From Treponema sp. J25 (GTDB lineage Bacteria; Spirochaetota; Spirochaetia; Treponematales; Breznakiellaceae): DNA of 64,000 nt. The notes below the pieces were generated by a model that ran no database searches, was not told where the DNA came from, and saw nothing but the letters and a program-made list of their open reading frames with translations. Positions 9,579-18,808 of this stretch are shown one piece after another; the stretch's first letter is position 1, and every line of letters begins with the position of its first letter. Made by a program: the position numbers and the translations under genes. The stretch is from assembly GCF_004343725.1 (NCBI RefSeq), contig NZ_PTQW01000018.1, positions 1 to 64,000 of the forward strand. Direction: 5' to 3'.

Positions 9579-10493
9579 CTAACCCTTTATTGAACCTATC
9601 ATGATCCCCTTCACAAAGTACTTTTGGAGAAAGGGGTAAATCACAATGATGGGAGCGGTGGTGACCACCATGGTGGCCATTTGCACCGATTGGGAGTTTA
9701 CCTGCCCCGCCGAAATACCCACGGGCATGGCCACCACCGCCCGGGATGCGGTGGCACTTGCCACAACCCGATACAAAAAGGTCTGGATCGGCTGGAGATC
9801 GGGGTTGTTAATGAAGATCACCCCCATAAAGTAGTCGTTCCAGTTATAGACCCCATTAAAGAGGGCGATGGTCGCAAGAACCGGCATTGAAACGGGAAGG
9901 ACGATACGTAAAAAGATAACAAAATCGTTAGCCCCATCGATCCGGGCCGATTCTTCCAGAGCCGCGGGCAACTCCCGGAAAAAACTCACAAAGATGAGCA
10001 TGTTCCAGAAGCTAAAAAGACCGGGAATAATGTAGACCCAAAAGGTGTCGTAAAGACCAATGCTTTTAAGCAAGATAAAGTAGGGAATCAGGCCCCCCCC
10101 AAAGAACATGGTGATGGTCCCGAGGAGCATATAGAACTTCTGGCCTACGAGGTACCGCTTGGAAAAGGCATAGGCCACCATAGAGGTAAAGAAAACGCTC
10201 GTAATCGTACCAATCAGGGTTCGCCAGATCGTCACATTAAAGGCCTTAATAATGTTCTTATCCAGGAAGACAGTTTTATAACTTTCCAGAGTAAACTTTC
10301 GGGGCCACCAGTAAATTCCCCCCAGCATGGTATCGGCGGACTCGTTAAAGGACAGAACTACCGTATACCATACGGGGTACAGGGTGATGAAACAGACCAG
10401 AACCATCACGAGTTCTAAAATCCGCTCGGCAACCTTTTCTCGTAAGAGCTGTCTATGTAACGAAGCATGATGATGTATAGACCCAGACTTCAC
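9579..10493 (-). CDS. CUT1 ABC permease, LplC/YtcP type
   Basis: Inner-membrane permease of 304 residues with six predicted TM helices. The cytoplasmic EAA loop reads ALEESARIDGANDFVIFLRI, as in MalG/LplC proteins. The C-terminus KYFVKGIMIGSIKG is typical of this subfamily. It follows the LplB-like permease by 27 bp and precedes the binding protein by 13 bp, forming a three-gene importer operon. No ATPase is encoded nearby. Such systems commonly share an MsmK/UgpC-type ATPase encoded elsewhere. Confidence 0.93.
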   Translation of the reverse strand: MKSGSIHHHASLHRQLLREKVAERILELVMVLVCFITLYPVWYTVVLSFNESADTMLGGIYWWPRKFTLESYKTVFLDKNIIKAFNVTIWRTLIGTITSVFFTSMVAYAFSKRYLVGQKFYMLLGTITMFFGGGLIPYFILLKSIGLYDTFWVYIIPGLFSFWNMLIFVSFFRELPAALEESARIDGANDFVIFLRIVLPVSMPVLATIALFNGVYNWNDYFMGVIFINNPDLQPIQTFLYRVVASATASRAVVAMPVGISAGQVNSQSVQMATMVVTTAPIIVIYPFLQKYFVKGIMIGSIKG

Positions 10494-10520
10494 GGTTTCA
10501 ACTCCTTCTCCACAGGTTCC

Positions 10521-11459
10521 CTAAAACAGGGAAACCTCATTCAATTTTTGGGTTACCTTATTGGCGATAAAGAGCAAAATGAAGGCTACCACCGACTTAA
10601 AGAGCCCAATAGCAGAAGCATAGGAGTACCGCATACTCCTCATGGCCACATGGTACACGTAGATATCAATCACATTAGAACGGGGCGCATTCAGGGGGTT
10701 CCACAATACCAGGATTTGATCAAAATTAGAATTCAGTAGCCCCCCGACGGCCAGGATGAAAAGGATCGTTATGGTTCCCTTGATACAGGGCAAAGTAATA
10801 GAAAACATCTGTCTAAGGCGGCTTGCACCGTCAACCGTGGCAGCCTCGTACAACTCCGGGTCAATCCCCACAATCGCCGCCAGGTAAATGATGGCGGACC
10901 AGCCAAGCTCTTTCCAGATATCAGAGATAATCACCACCCACCAGAAATACTGAGGTTCTGCAAGGAACGTTATACCCTCCTGGGTAAGGCCGGCTAATTT
11001 TAAAAGCTGATTCACCAGTCCCGTGTTGGAAAGCCAGGTGGTAAGGATTCCCCCAAGGACCACCCAGGACAAAAAGTGGGGCAGGTATGAAATAGTTTGC
11101 ACCCACCGTTTAAACCGGGGACTGCGGAGTTCATTCAACAACAGGGCAAAAATGATAGGCAGGGGAAACCCGATAAGCAACTTAAGGATAGAAATCCCCA
11201 GCGTGTTGGTAAGGATGTTTAAAAATTCCGGATCCTTTATAAAATTGATAAAATGCTGGAAACCATAATTCGAAGCCCAGGGGCTCTGCAAGAAATTCCA
11301 GCTGAAAAGGGATTCGGTAATCCGGTAATTCCGTTTAAAGGCCACTAAAATCCCATACATGGGCGCATAGTTAAAAATGAGCATCCACAGAACCCCCAGC
11401 AGGGCCATGACCTGGAGATACCGTTGTTCTTTAAATTTGCTCCACCAAGTTCTTTTCAT
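10521..11459 (-). CDS. CUT1 ABC permease, LplB type
   Basis: Inner-membrane permease, partner of the LplC-like protein. The EAA loop is YEAATVDGASRLRQMFSI, and six hydrophobic segments are visible. The ATG at 11459 is preferred (312 residues) because GAGGAA precedes it. An ATG at 11519 would add 20 residues without a ribosome binding site and without family-like sequence. It is the first gene of the importer operon and is divergent from the phosphorylase gene, as expected for a shared catabolic locus. Confidence 0.9.
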   Translation of the reverse strand: MKRTWWSKFKEQRYLQVMALLGVLWMLIFNYAPMYGILVAFKRNYRITESLFSWNFLQSPWASNYGFQHFINFIKDPEFLNILTNTLGISILKLLIGFPLPIIFALLLNELRSPRFKRWVQTISYLPHFLSWVVLGGILTTWLSNTGLVNQLLKLAGLTQEGITFLAEPQYFWWVVIISDIWKELGWSAIIYLAAIVGIDPELYEAATVDGASRLRQMFSITLPCIKGTITILFILAVGGLLNSNFDQILVLWNPLNAPRSNVIDIYVYHVAMRSMRYSYASAIGLFKSVVAFILLFIANKVTQKLNEVSLF

Positions 11460-11480
11460 ACCGTTCCTCAATACAGATGC

Positions 11481-11509
11481 AGTATACGGGGGGCTGGTAG
11501 AAGTTGGAT
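11481..11509 (-). promoter_or_regulatory. candidate promoter of the ABC importer operon
   Basis: Minus-strand TATACT (11486-11481) lies 21 bp before the preferred ATG. Seventeen bp upstream is ATCCAA, a very poor -35 box. A good -10 with a weak -35 is what an activator-dependent promoter, such as a YesN target, would look like. This is inference. Confidence 0.35.
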
Positions 11510-11560
11510 AGCGTTGCATTTTTCATATTGGTGTTTTTTTTTCGGTTTTCGTCCTCTCAG

Positions 11561-11574
11561 CGCAATCGATTTCG
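11561..11574. promoter_or_regulatory. LacI-type operator candidate
   Basis: The sequence CGCAATCGATTTCG differs at one position from the perfect palindrome CGAAATCGATTTCG found in the GH3 promoter at 45068-45081. It abuts the -35 box of the phosphorylase promoter, so a bound protein could block or position RNA polymerase. Confidence 0.6.
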
Positions 11575-11603
11575 TTGACCGGCAAAAAGGGAGATTCTAT
11601 ACT
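11575..11603 (+). promoter_or_regulatory. sigma70-like promoter of the phosphorylase-GH30 genes
   Basis: TTGACC (11575-11580), a 17-bp spacer and TATACT (11598-11603). Transcription would start near 11610 and give a leader of about 170 nt before the ATG at 11778. Confidence 0.7.
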
Positions 11604-11777
11604 GGAAGAGTAGGAAGCAGACAGAGAAACATACCGGCCCGGGGAAACAAACCGGGAGCGTCGAGAGAGGCGGGTCTGGTTGCTTGTTTGCACCGCCGGC
11701 CATTTTGAAGGAACCGGTAAGATTCTCTAGCAGCGAAGAAAACATGAGCGCAGGAATATGTGATAAGGAGTTTGGGT

Positions 11778-14700
11778 ATGCCAGACATAAACGGCTATTT
11801 TACCACTTTTCTGGAAGAAACCTTTTATAAAATCGAGCACTATGACAGGATGCCCTCATTTTTCATGACCCTGGTAAGTGCCTCCGATATATGGAATTTC
11901 CTCTGGTCCCATGGGGGGCTAACCTGTGGCCGCCGGGATGCGGACCGGGCAATCTTTCCCTATTATACCGCCGACAAAGTCGCCGATGGGCGGTTTTACA
12001 CCGGGCCCTACACGGCTATACGTATCAGGGAGCAGCACGGAGATGGCATGGGGACTTCCGCGACGCATACCATGGTCTGGGAACCCTTTGCGGAAGAGAA
12101 AAACCCTGCATGGAATATTGAGCGGAACATCTACAAAAACACAAGCAGCTCTAAAGTATATTTTGAAGAAATTAACCATAGCCTGGGGCTTTGTTTTCAA
12201 TATGGATGGCTTTCCAGTCATCGGTTTGGCATTGTACGCCATGTGCGGCTCATATCGCTTAAGGCGGAAACTCGCTCTCTAGAAATTCTTGATGGCTGTC
12301 AGAACATCCTGCCCGCCTGCATCACCGCAACGCTCCAGAACGATACCAGCGTGCTCCTGGATGCCTACAAAAAAACCGATCTCGAGCCGGAAAGTGGACT
12401 TGCCATCTTTGGGGTTTCTTCTATTGTTACTGATCGGGCGGAACCCAGCGAAGGACTATTGGCCAACGTGGGGTGGTTCAGCCACACCACCAGCGTATAC
12501 CTCCACCCCACCACGGTTCAGGCATTTAAAGAGGGACGCCCTCTTCCGCAGGATACCTGTATCAAGGGTCTGCGGCCAAGCATGTTCACCTATCAACAGA
12601 TAGAGCTGGGCTCCGCAAAATCTCAGGCCGAGTGGTATCAGGTATTCAATACGAGTCTTGATGCCTGCGCCATCGTAGAATTGGCGAACCTGCTGAAGGA
12701 TCGAAGGGCCGCTACCGCCGCCCTCGAGCAGGATATACAGGCGGGACAGGCTCAGCTTGAAGCATACCTGGCCGCAGCGGACGCACACCAGCAGGGCGGA
12801 GACGAAATGACCTGTGTACATCACAAAGAAAACGTGCTTTTCAATATCATGCGGGGTGGTATCTTTTATGATACCTATCAGGTGCCCCTGGCGGATGTGC
12901 AGGATTTTATCGCCCACCGGAACAAGGCCCTTGCCCCCCTGGCAACGCAGTTATTCGGGGGGATGGGAGAAACTACTTCCTATCAACAGCTTTTAGAAAG
13001 GGCAGGGGCATCCCAGAATCCCCAATTTGAACGGCTCTGCCTTGAGTACCTTCCCCTTACCTTCTCCCGCCGCCACGGAGACCCCAGCCGCCCCTGGAAC
13101 CGCTTTTCCATAGAAATCCAGGATGACCAGGGGAAACCCCGCCTGAATTACCAGGGAAACTGGCGGGATATTTTCCAGAACTGGGAAGCCCTGGCCTATT
13201 CGTATCCGGTCTATGTGCCAGGGATGGTAGCTAAATTCCTTAATGCCCTTACCATCGATGGCTATAATCCCTATCGGATCACCCGGGAAGGGATCGACTG
13301 GGAAGTCGCGGAACCGGACAATCCCTGGTCCAACATTGGGTACTGGGGCGACCACCAGGTTATCTATCTGCTTAAACTTTTAGAGTTGCTTGAAGCAACC
13401 CAAAAAGAACAGGTATACCGCTACTTGAACAAAAAGGTTTTTTCCACCGCCAATGTCCCCTATCGTCTTAAAACGTATCAGGAAATCCTTAAAAACCCCC
13501 GGGATACCATCGCTTTTGACCATAGTCGGCACCGAAAGATTATGGAAGAAGTAGAACGGTACGGGACCGATGCCAAGCTGGTCCGTTCCTCTGATGGGGA
13601 GGTGGTGCTCGTGAATATGACCACCAAATTACTCACCGTCCTTACGGCAAAGCTGGCCAACTACATCCCGGGTGGTGGCATCTGGCTTAACACCCAGCGG
13701 CCTGAATGGAACGATGCCAACAATGCCCTTGCCGGTTGGGGACTTTCCATGGTAACCCTCTACTATCTCCATCGTTACGTGTTGTTCCTGGAACAGGTGT
13801 ATCAAGCGGCCCCCCAAACGGAGCATGAATTGCCTGAGGAGGTGCACCAGCTTTTCAGCCAGCTTGCCCACAATTTTGCCGGCACACCCCCCGAAACGCT
13901 CCAGGACCCCCTGGAACGACGGCGCTTTGTAGACAAAAACGGCCTTCTGTACGAAGAAGCCCGTACCAAGCTGTACGATCATGGGTATTCGGGAAGGACA
14001 AAAACCCTTTCGTCCGCGGAACTGCTAGCGGGTGTAGCGGCCTTCCGCACTCATATTCAATCCTGTATACGGCAAAACAAACGGGTCGACGGTCTGTATC
14101 ATGCATATAATACCTTAAGCCTTGATACCAAAGGGGGCATGCATATCGATTATCTCGATGAGATGCTCGAAGGCCAGGTGGCAGTTCTTTCTTCCAATTA
14201 CTTAAGCGAACAAGAAGCCCTGGACCTTTTCCGGGCCATCCGGAGAAGTCGCCTCTTCCGGGAAGATCAATACTCGTATCAACTGTACCCCGAAAAGGAA
14301 CTTCCCCATTTCCTTGCAAAAAACAGGGTACAACCGGCAGAGTATGAGAACATTCCCCTCCTTAAAAAGATGGTAGAACAGCAGGATCGACGCATCCTTG
14401 CCATCGATATCGAAGGGATTGGACACTTTCATCCCAGTTTCCGTAATAGTTCGTATCTTGAAAGAGCCCTGGACAGGCTACTGGAAACGAACGCCTACGA
14501 TCGGACTCTTATTGAACAGAGCCGCGGGGCCATTCTTTCCCTGTATGAAAAAATCTTTAGCCACCGCACGTTCACCGGTCGGTCGGGAACTTTTTACGCC
14601 TACGAGGGATTGGGCAGTATCTACTGGCATATGGTATCCAAGTTACTCCTGGCCGTGCAGGAACAGGCCCTGCGGACCCATACCCCGGCTATTCGGAAAG

Positions 14701-15170
14701 CCCTTATCGAAGCCTACTATGATGTTCGCAAAGGGCTTGGTTTTAACAAAACCCCGTCCCATTACGGAGCCTTCCCCATGGATCCCTACTCCCACACCCC
14801 CGCGGGACAGGGTGCCAAACAGCCGGGTATGACCGGCCAGGTAAAAGAAGGGGTCCTTACCCGCTGGGGAGAATTGGGTCTTCGTTATCAGGAAGGACTT
14901 CTTTTTATTCAGCCCCAGCTTTTACAGCACCGGGAATTTGATGAGCATCACCAACTGCATTTTACCTTTTGTGGGGTTCCCTTTACCTATGAACTGAGCC
15001 CCAATGAAAGAGCCCTTCGCGTAAGTACCAGCACCGGTACCTATGAACGCCCTATCGATGATTTTTCCCACTGTCATCTGAGTCGTGAAGAAAGTCAGGC
15101 CCTTATGCAGCGGGATGGGAGCATCCAGCATATTCACATCATGATTAAGGAAGAAGATCTATGGAAATAA
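11778..15170 (+). CDS. GH-Q clan glycoside phosphorylase, GH149/GH161-like (putative beta-1,3-glucan phosphorylase)
   Basis: Cytoplasmic protein of about 1130 residues without a signal peptide. The start is ATG 11778, chosen because AAGGAG lies 7 bp upstream; a GTG at 11760 lacks this. The N-terminal third looks like the beta-sandwich of GH94-related enzymes (HGDGMGTSATHTMVW). The central and C-terminal parts look like an alpha/alpha toroid, with PDNPWSNIGYWGDHQ around residues 512-526 where the clan carries its catalytic acid. The size exceeds typical GH94 cellobiose phosphorylases (~810) and fits GH149/GH161 (~1100). The next gene is GH30, and secreted GH64/GH16 follow, so beta-1,3-gluco-oligosaccharides are the likely substrate and glucose 1-phosphate the product. 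Clan membership is fairly sure; the family is inference. Confidence 0.65.
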   Translation: MPDINGYFTTFLEETFYKIEHYDRMPSFFMTLVSASDIWNFLWSHGGLTCGRRDADRAIFPYYTADKVADGRFYTGPYTAIRIREQHGDGMGTSATHTMVWEPFAEEKNPAWNIERNIYKNTSSSKVYFEEINHSLGLCFQYGWLSSHRFGIVRHVRLISLKAETRSLEILDGCQNILPACITATLQNDTSVLLDAYKKTDLEPESGLAIFGVSSIVTDRAEPSEGLLANVGWFSHTTSVYLHPTTVQAFKEGRPLPQDTCIKGLRPSMFTYQQIELGSAKSQAEWYQVFNTSLDACAIVELANLLKDRRAATAALEQDIQAGQAQLEAYLAAADAHQQGGDEMTCVHHKENVLFNIMRGGIFYDTYQVPLADVQDFIAHRNKALAPLATQLFGGMGETTSYQQLLERAGASQNPQFERLCLEYLPLTFSRRHGDPSRPWNRFSIEIQDDQGKPRLNYQGNWRDIFQNWEALAYSYPVYVPGMVAKFLNALTIDGYNPYRITREGIDWEVAEPDNPWSNIGYWGDHQVIYLLKLLELLEATQKEQVYRYLNKKVFSTANVPYRLKTYQEILKNPRDTIAFDHSRHRKIMEEVERYGTDAKLVRSSDGEVVLVNMTTKLLTVLTAKLANYIPGGGIWLNTQRPEWNDANNALAGWGLSMVTLYYLHRYVLFLEQVYQAAPQTEHELPEEVHQLFSQLAHNFAGTPPETLQDPLERRRFVDKNGLLYEEARTKLYDHGYSGRTKTLSSAELLAGVAAFRTHIQSCIRQNKRVDGLYHAYNTLSLDTKGGMHIDYLDEMLEGQVAVLSSNYLSEQEALDLFRAIRRSRLFREDQYSYQLYPEKELPHFLAKNRVQPAEYENIPLLKKMVEQQDRRILAIDIEGIGHFHPSFRNSSYLERALDRLLETNAYDRTLIEQSRGAILSLYEKIFSHRTFTGRSGTFYAYEGLGSIYWHMVSKLLLAVQEQALRTHTPAIRKALIEAYYDVRKGLGFNKTPSHYGAFPMDPYSHTPAGQGAKQPGMTGQVKEGVLTRWGELGLRYQEGLLFIQPQLLQHREFDEHHQLHFTFCGVPFTYELSPNERALRVSTSTGTYERPIDDFSHCHLSREESQALMQRDGSIQHIHIMIKEEDLWK

Positions 15171-16570
15171 TTTCGATTATTGAAACGGCCAAGGGGGAAA
15201 CCCCTTTTCAGAAATGGACAGGGGATGCCCTTTTTCAAAAGATAAAAACTCCTACCGAAAGGCCAAAGAGTCTTGTAGGGCTCAGGATTTTTCCTCAATC
15301 CCCACAGCAGGTCATTTTGGGTTTTGGGGGTGCCCTGACAGAATCTTCCGCCTACGTACTGAGCCTGCTCCCCCAAGAAAAACAGGAAGAGGTTCTGTTC
15401 GCCTATTTTGATTCTTCTGAGCACAACTATACCTTTGCCCGAACCCATCTTAATAGCTGTGATTTTTCCCTTGGAAACTGGGTATGTATGGGAAGCCCAC
15501 CGCCCCCTGGCAGCGATCTTTCCGCAACCTTAGAAGGTTTTACCATGGAACGGGCCAAGCGTTATCAGATTCCCCTGCTCAAAAGGGCCCAGCAAGCCCA
15601 TGGGACTCCGCTGAATCTGGTGCTTAGCCCCTGGAGTCCCCCCGCATGGATGAAGGACAACGGGGATATGAACCACGGCGGTAAGCTGAAAAAGGAATAC
15701 TATTCCCTCTGGGCTCGATACATCGCTCGCTATATTAAAGAATTAAATTCCGAAGGGATTTTGGTTTGGTCTCTTACGATACAGAACGAACCAGAGGCAT
15801 CCCAGGTGTGGGATAGCTGTCTCTGGACCGCCAGGGAAGAAGCGGAGTTTGCGGTTCACTATTTGCGGCCGGTTCTCCGGGAAGAAGGACTAGAGCATAT
15901 CAAGATTCTTATCTGGGATCATAATCGGGATCGTCTTTGGGACCGGGTACAGGAAAGCCTTTCCTACCCTGGTGCGATAGAGGCAATCGATGGAGCCGCC
16001 TATCACTGGTATTCCGGGGATCAGTATGAAACGGTGCAACAGGTAGCTACCGCCTACCCTGATAAACTCCTGATTTTTACAGAGGGATGTATTGAAGCGG
16101 GGCCCCATCATGGGGCATGGTACAGCGGTGAGCGGTATGGCCACAACATCATCAATGATTTAAACCATGGCTGCCAGGCATGGATCGATTGGAACATCCT
16201 TTTAGATATGCAGGGAGGGCCTAATCATGCGGGGAACTACTGCGATGCTCCAATTTTAGCAGACCCTGCAAACGGGACAATCCATTACCAGAGTTCTTAC
16301 TACTATCTTGGACACTTTAGTCGTTTCATTAGTCCCGGGGCACGGTTAGTACCCAGCCGGGTGCTTGGAGACTGGTTCCCGCCGGGTATCGATGGGCGTT
16401 TGCATAACCTGGTAGAAGCCTGTACGGTCAGGAACCCCGACGGAACCCTGGTGCTGGTGGTCATGAACCGCTCAGAAGCCCCTGTGTGGTATCAGCTTCA
16501 GTTCGAAGAACAAACCTGCTGGTACATCAACCTTGCGCCCCGGAGTATTCAGACGGTACAGATGAAATAA
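15161..16570 (+). CDS. GH30-family glycosidase, cytoplasmic
   Basis: Glycoside hydrolase of 469 residues with a (beta/alpha)8 barrel and a short beta-side domain. The acid/base glutamate is in TIQNEPEASQVW (about residue 209) and the nucleophile in IFTEGCIEAG (about 307), both at the usual GH30 spacing. There is no signal peptide, so it acts inside the cell. Its ATG overlaps the phosphorylase end by 10 bp, indicating coupled translation. Bacterial GH30 members include beta-glucosidases, beta-1,6-glucanases and beta-xylosidases. In this context it may remove glucose, or beta-1,6 branches, from imported laminari-oligosaccharides. Confidence 0.85.
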   Translation: MEIISIIETAKGETPFQKWTGDALFQKIKTPTERPKSLVGLRIFPQSPQQVILGFGGALTESSAYVLSLLPQEKQEEVLFAYFDSSEHNYTFARTHLNSCDFSLGNWVCMGSPPPPGSDLSATLEGFTMERAKRYQIPLLKRAQQAHGTPLNLVLSPWSPPAWMKDNGDMNHGGKLKKEYYSLWARYIARYIKELNSEGILVWSLTIQNEPEASQVWDSCLWTAREEAEFAVHYLRPVLREEGLEHIKILIWDHNRDRLWDRVQESLSYPGAIEAIDGAAYHWYSGDQYETVQQVATAYPDKLLIFTEGCIEAGPHHGAWYSGERYGHNIINDLNHGCQAWIDWNILLDMQGGPNHAGNYCDAPILADPANGTIHYQSSYYYLGHFSRFISPGARLVPSRVLGDWFPPGIDGRLHNLVEACTVRNPDGTLVLVVMNRSEAPVWYQLQFEEQTCWYINLAPRSIQTVQMK

Positions 16571-16652
16571 ACGAGGATAGAATAAAGGCCAGGTTTGAAA
16601 GGAGAAATAACAATACTAACCATGAGACAAAATATATAAATTATAACAGAAA

Positions 16653-16746
16653 AAATCCTCCTAAAACCGAAAATTCCCACCATTTACAAGAGAAAAAGCC
16701 CGGATGAAACTTGATAAATTGCATTTTTATCCGGAAAGGAGGATTT
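16653..16746 (+). promoter_or_regulatory. GH64 mRNA leader that can sequester its ribosome binding site
   Basis: AAATCCTCCT at 16653-16662 is perfectly complementary over 10 bases to AGGAGGATTT at 16737-16746, which is the Shine-Dalgarno sequence and everything up to the ATG. Inside the intervening loop is a second stem, CCGGATGAAA (16700-16709) with TTTTATCCGG (16725-16734), one G-U pair, ending 2-3 nt before the Shine-Dalgarno. Pairing would hide the ribosome site. This suggests translational control; no ligand or known riboswitch class is recognised. Confidence 0.5.
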
Positions 16747-18783
16747 ATGAAGAAAGGGCTATGGTGGGGAATCGGTGTTTCCCTGTTCTTATCAGCCTGC
16801 AGCATGGGTATGCTGGATTCCGGAAAGGTTCTGGAACAAAACATGACGTCCCGGGCACTTACGGGTACCAATGGCACCCTGGAAATCACCAACATGACCG
16901 GCACTGCCATGACCGTTACCTGGAAGTCCGGAGTCCAGGTAAGCTATGCTCGGCTTTATGTATCGGAGGGGAACGGCACAGGCCTCGTGCTTGCAGCAAA
17001 GGACATGAATTATTCCAACGGAGTGTATTCTTATACACTGAGCCATCCCACTTTTACTTCTGGAGCAAAAATATACCTTACGGTCCTTAAAAACCAGAAC
17101 GGTGTAGAAACCTGTATTCCCCAGGGTATTCTGTCCCAGACCACAAGCTGGGCACAGATCACCTATGGAGATGCTTCTCTTGGCCCCGAGTCCAGCGGCT
17201 CCACAGGCACCGGTGATTTAGTAGAAGGCGCAATATACAAAATTACCGCCGCCTGTTCGGGCAAAGCACTTGATGTTGCGGAGGTATCCAAAAACCCTGG
17301 TGCTAACATTCATCAGTGGGAGTTTGTACAGGGCGAGAACCAAAAGTGGAAGCTCGTATCCAGTGGCGACGGGTACTGGTATATCGAATCGGTGTGGAGC
17401 GGCCTCGTTTTGGATGGGGATGGCTGGGGAACCGCCGATGGGACTAACGTTATCCAATGGACCCGAGGAAACAACCAGGCGAACCAGAAATGGAAGATTG
17501 AGCCCAACGGAGACGGCACCTACCGCCTGACTAACCTTCACGCCAACAAGGTCCTGGATGTATCCGGCGCTTCTACGGCAAACGGCGCGAATGTTCAACT
17601 CTGGACATGGAATGCTTCATCGGCCCAGCGGTGGACCTTTACCCGGCTGGATTCGACAAGCGGAACAGGCGGGTCCAGTACCACGAACTTGATTCCTCTC
17701 CAGCCAAACATGGAAATGACTATCCAGTTCGTCAATAATACCCGGGGAACCTATTCAAATGACCGCATCTGGATTTGCGTTATCGGCCGCAATCAGGCGC
17801 AGCAATTCTGCTATCTCAAGCCCGATGGGACCCTGGTTCCCATTACGGCGAATCAGACCAGTACTGACTGGTCTTACAGGCTCAGTGATATTACTGGATT
17901 CCAGGTTCCCCAGAACATGAGTTCCGCCCGGCTCTATATTTCCATGGATAATTGGGTTGTCATGCGGGGTATTGTGGATGGCGCGGGCAACATCGGCATT
18001 GTGCAACCGGACCTGAACAATCCGGCGGATCCAAACAGCACCCTTATTTTCGATTGGATTGAATTCACCGTTGCTCCGGGAGCTTTCTGGGGGAACACTA
18101 CCCAGGTAGATCAGTTTGGGTTCCCCATTGTCATGGAAATGTTCAATGATTCTGGGGCCTCCTATGCATCATTCAAAAAAGTCGGCATCAGCAAAACCAG
18201 GGAAGAAATTTTCTCTGCCTTTGAGCAGATACCCCAGGCAGAATTCCGCTCCCTGGTTAAACGGCCCTACCGCATCATTGCCCCCTGCAAAGGCGAATTC
18301 CGCGTCGGCAGGACCTACGGCACCTATATGCAAAGCTATGTGGACGAGGTATGGAACTACTACAAAACCAATACGCTTACCTTTAACCATCCTCTGGGGA
18401 CATTTAACGGCCGTGTTCTCTCAGACGGGCGCTTTGAATTTACCCGAATCAGCGACGGCGGAAAATTCTACATCGCAAGAAAGCCCAATAATGATGAGGT
18501 TTTCGAAGGATCCGGAGTTCTCGCCTCCGGCAATACGGTAGAATTGGCCATTCAGGCCCAAATCTGCGCAGCCTTTAACCGGCACATTGTGCAGGATCCC
18601 GCTAATTGGGCCAATCCCAGCGCATACTATCAGGCAGGACCGGCCAATTACTACGCTAAATTCTGGCATGACAACAGCATTAACCCCCTGGCGTATGGAT
18701 TCTGCTATGACGACGTCGCAGATCAGAGTTCCCTTATCGAAAGCCATGCGCCCCGGGGACTCGTATTAACGATCGGATGGTAA
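16747..18783 (+). CDS. GH64 beta-1,3-glucanase lipoprotein with CBM13 module
   Basis: Secreted lipoprotein of 678 residues. The start is ATG 16747 behind AAAGGAGG. The signal peptide has lipobox LSAC with C18. A beta-sandwich module at about 40-140 resembles CBM56-type glucan-binding domains. A ricin-type CBM13 trefoil (about 158-303) shows three QxW repeats (ENQKW, NQANQKW, SAQRW). The GH64 thaumatin-like catalytic domain spans about 320-678. E439 in DWIEFT and D455 in TQVDQFGFP have the 16-residue spacing of the catalytic pair known in laminaripentaose-producing glucanase. It probably releases laminaripentaose-sized products at the cell surface. The first two modules are repeated in the next gene. 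Confidence 0.88.
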   Translation: MKKGLWWGIGVSLFLSACSMGMLDSGKVLEQNMTSRALTGTNGTLEITNMTGTAMTVTWKSGVQVSYARLYVSEGNGTGLVLAAKDMNYSNGVYSYTLSHPTFTSGAKIYLTVLKNQNGVETCIPQGILSQTTSWAQITYGDASLGPESSGSTGTGDLVEGAIYKITAACSGKALDVAEVSKNPGANIHQWEFVQGENQKWKLVSSGDGYWYIESVWSGLVLDGDGWGTADGTNVIQWTRGNNQANQKWKIEPNGDGTYRLTNLHANKVLDVSGASTANGANVQLWTWNASSAQRWTFTRLDSTSGTGGSSTTNLIPLQPNMEMTIQFVNNTRGTYSNDRIWICVIGRNQAQQFCYLKPDGTLVPITANQTSTDWSYRLSDITGFQVPQNMSSARLYISMDNWVVMRGIVDGAGNIGIVQPDLNNPADPNSTLIFDWIEFTVAPGAFWGNTTQVDQFGFPIVMEMFNDSGASYASFKKVGISKTREEIFSAFEQIPQAEFRSLVKRPYRIIAPCKGEFRVGRTYGTYMQSYVDEVWNYYKTNTLTFNHPLGTFNGRVLSDGRFEFTRISDGGKFYIARKPNNDEVFEGSGVLASGNTVELAIQAQICAAFNRHIVQDPANWANPSAYYQAGPANYYAKFWHDNSINPLAYGFCYDDVADQSSLIESHAPRGLVLTIGW

Positions 18784-18808
18784 TAACGACATGCAAGGAG
18801 GAAAATTG

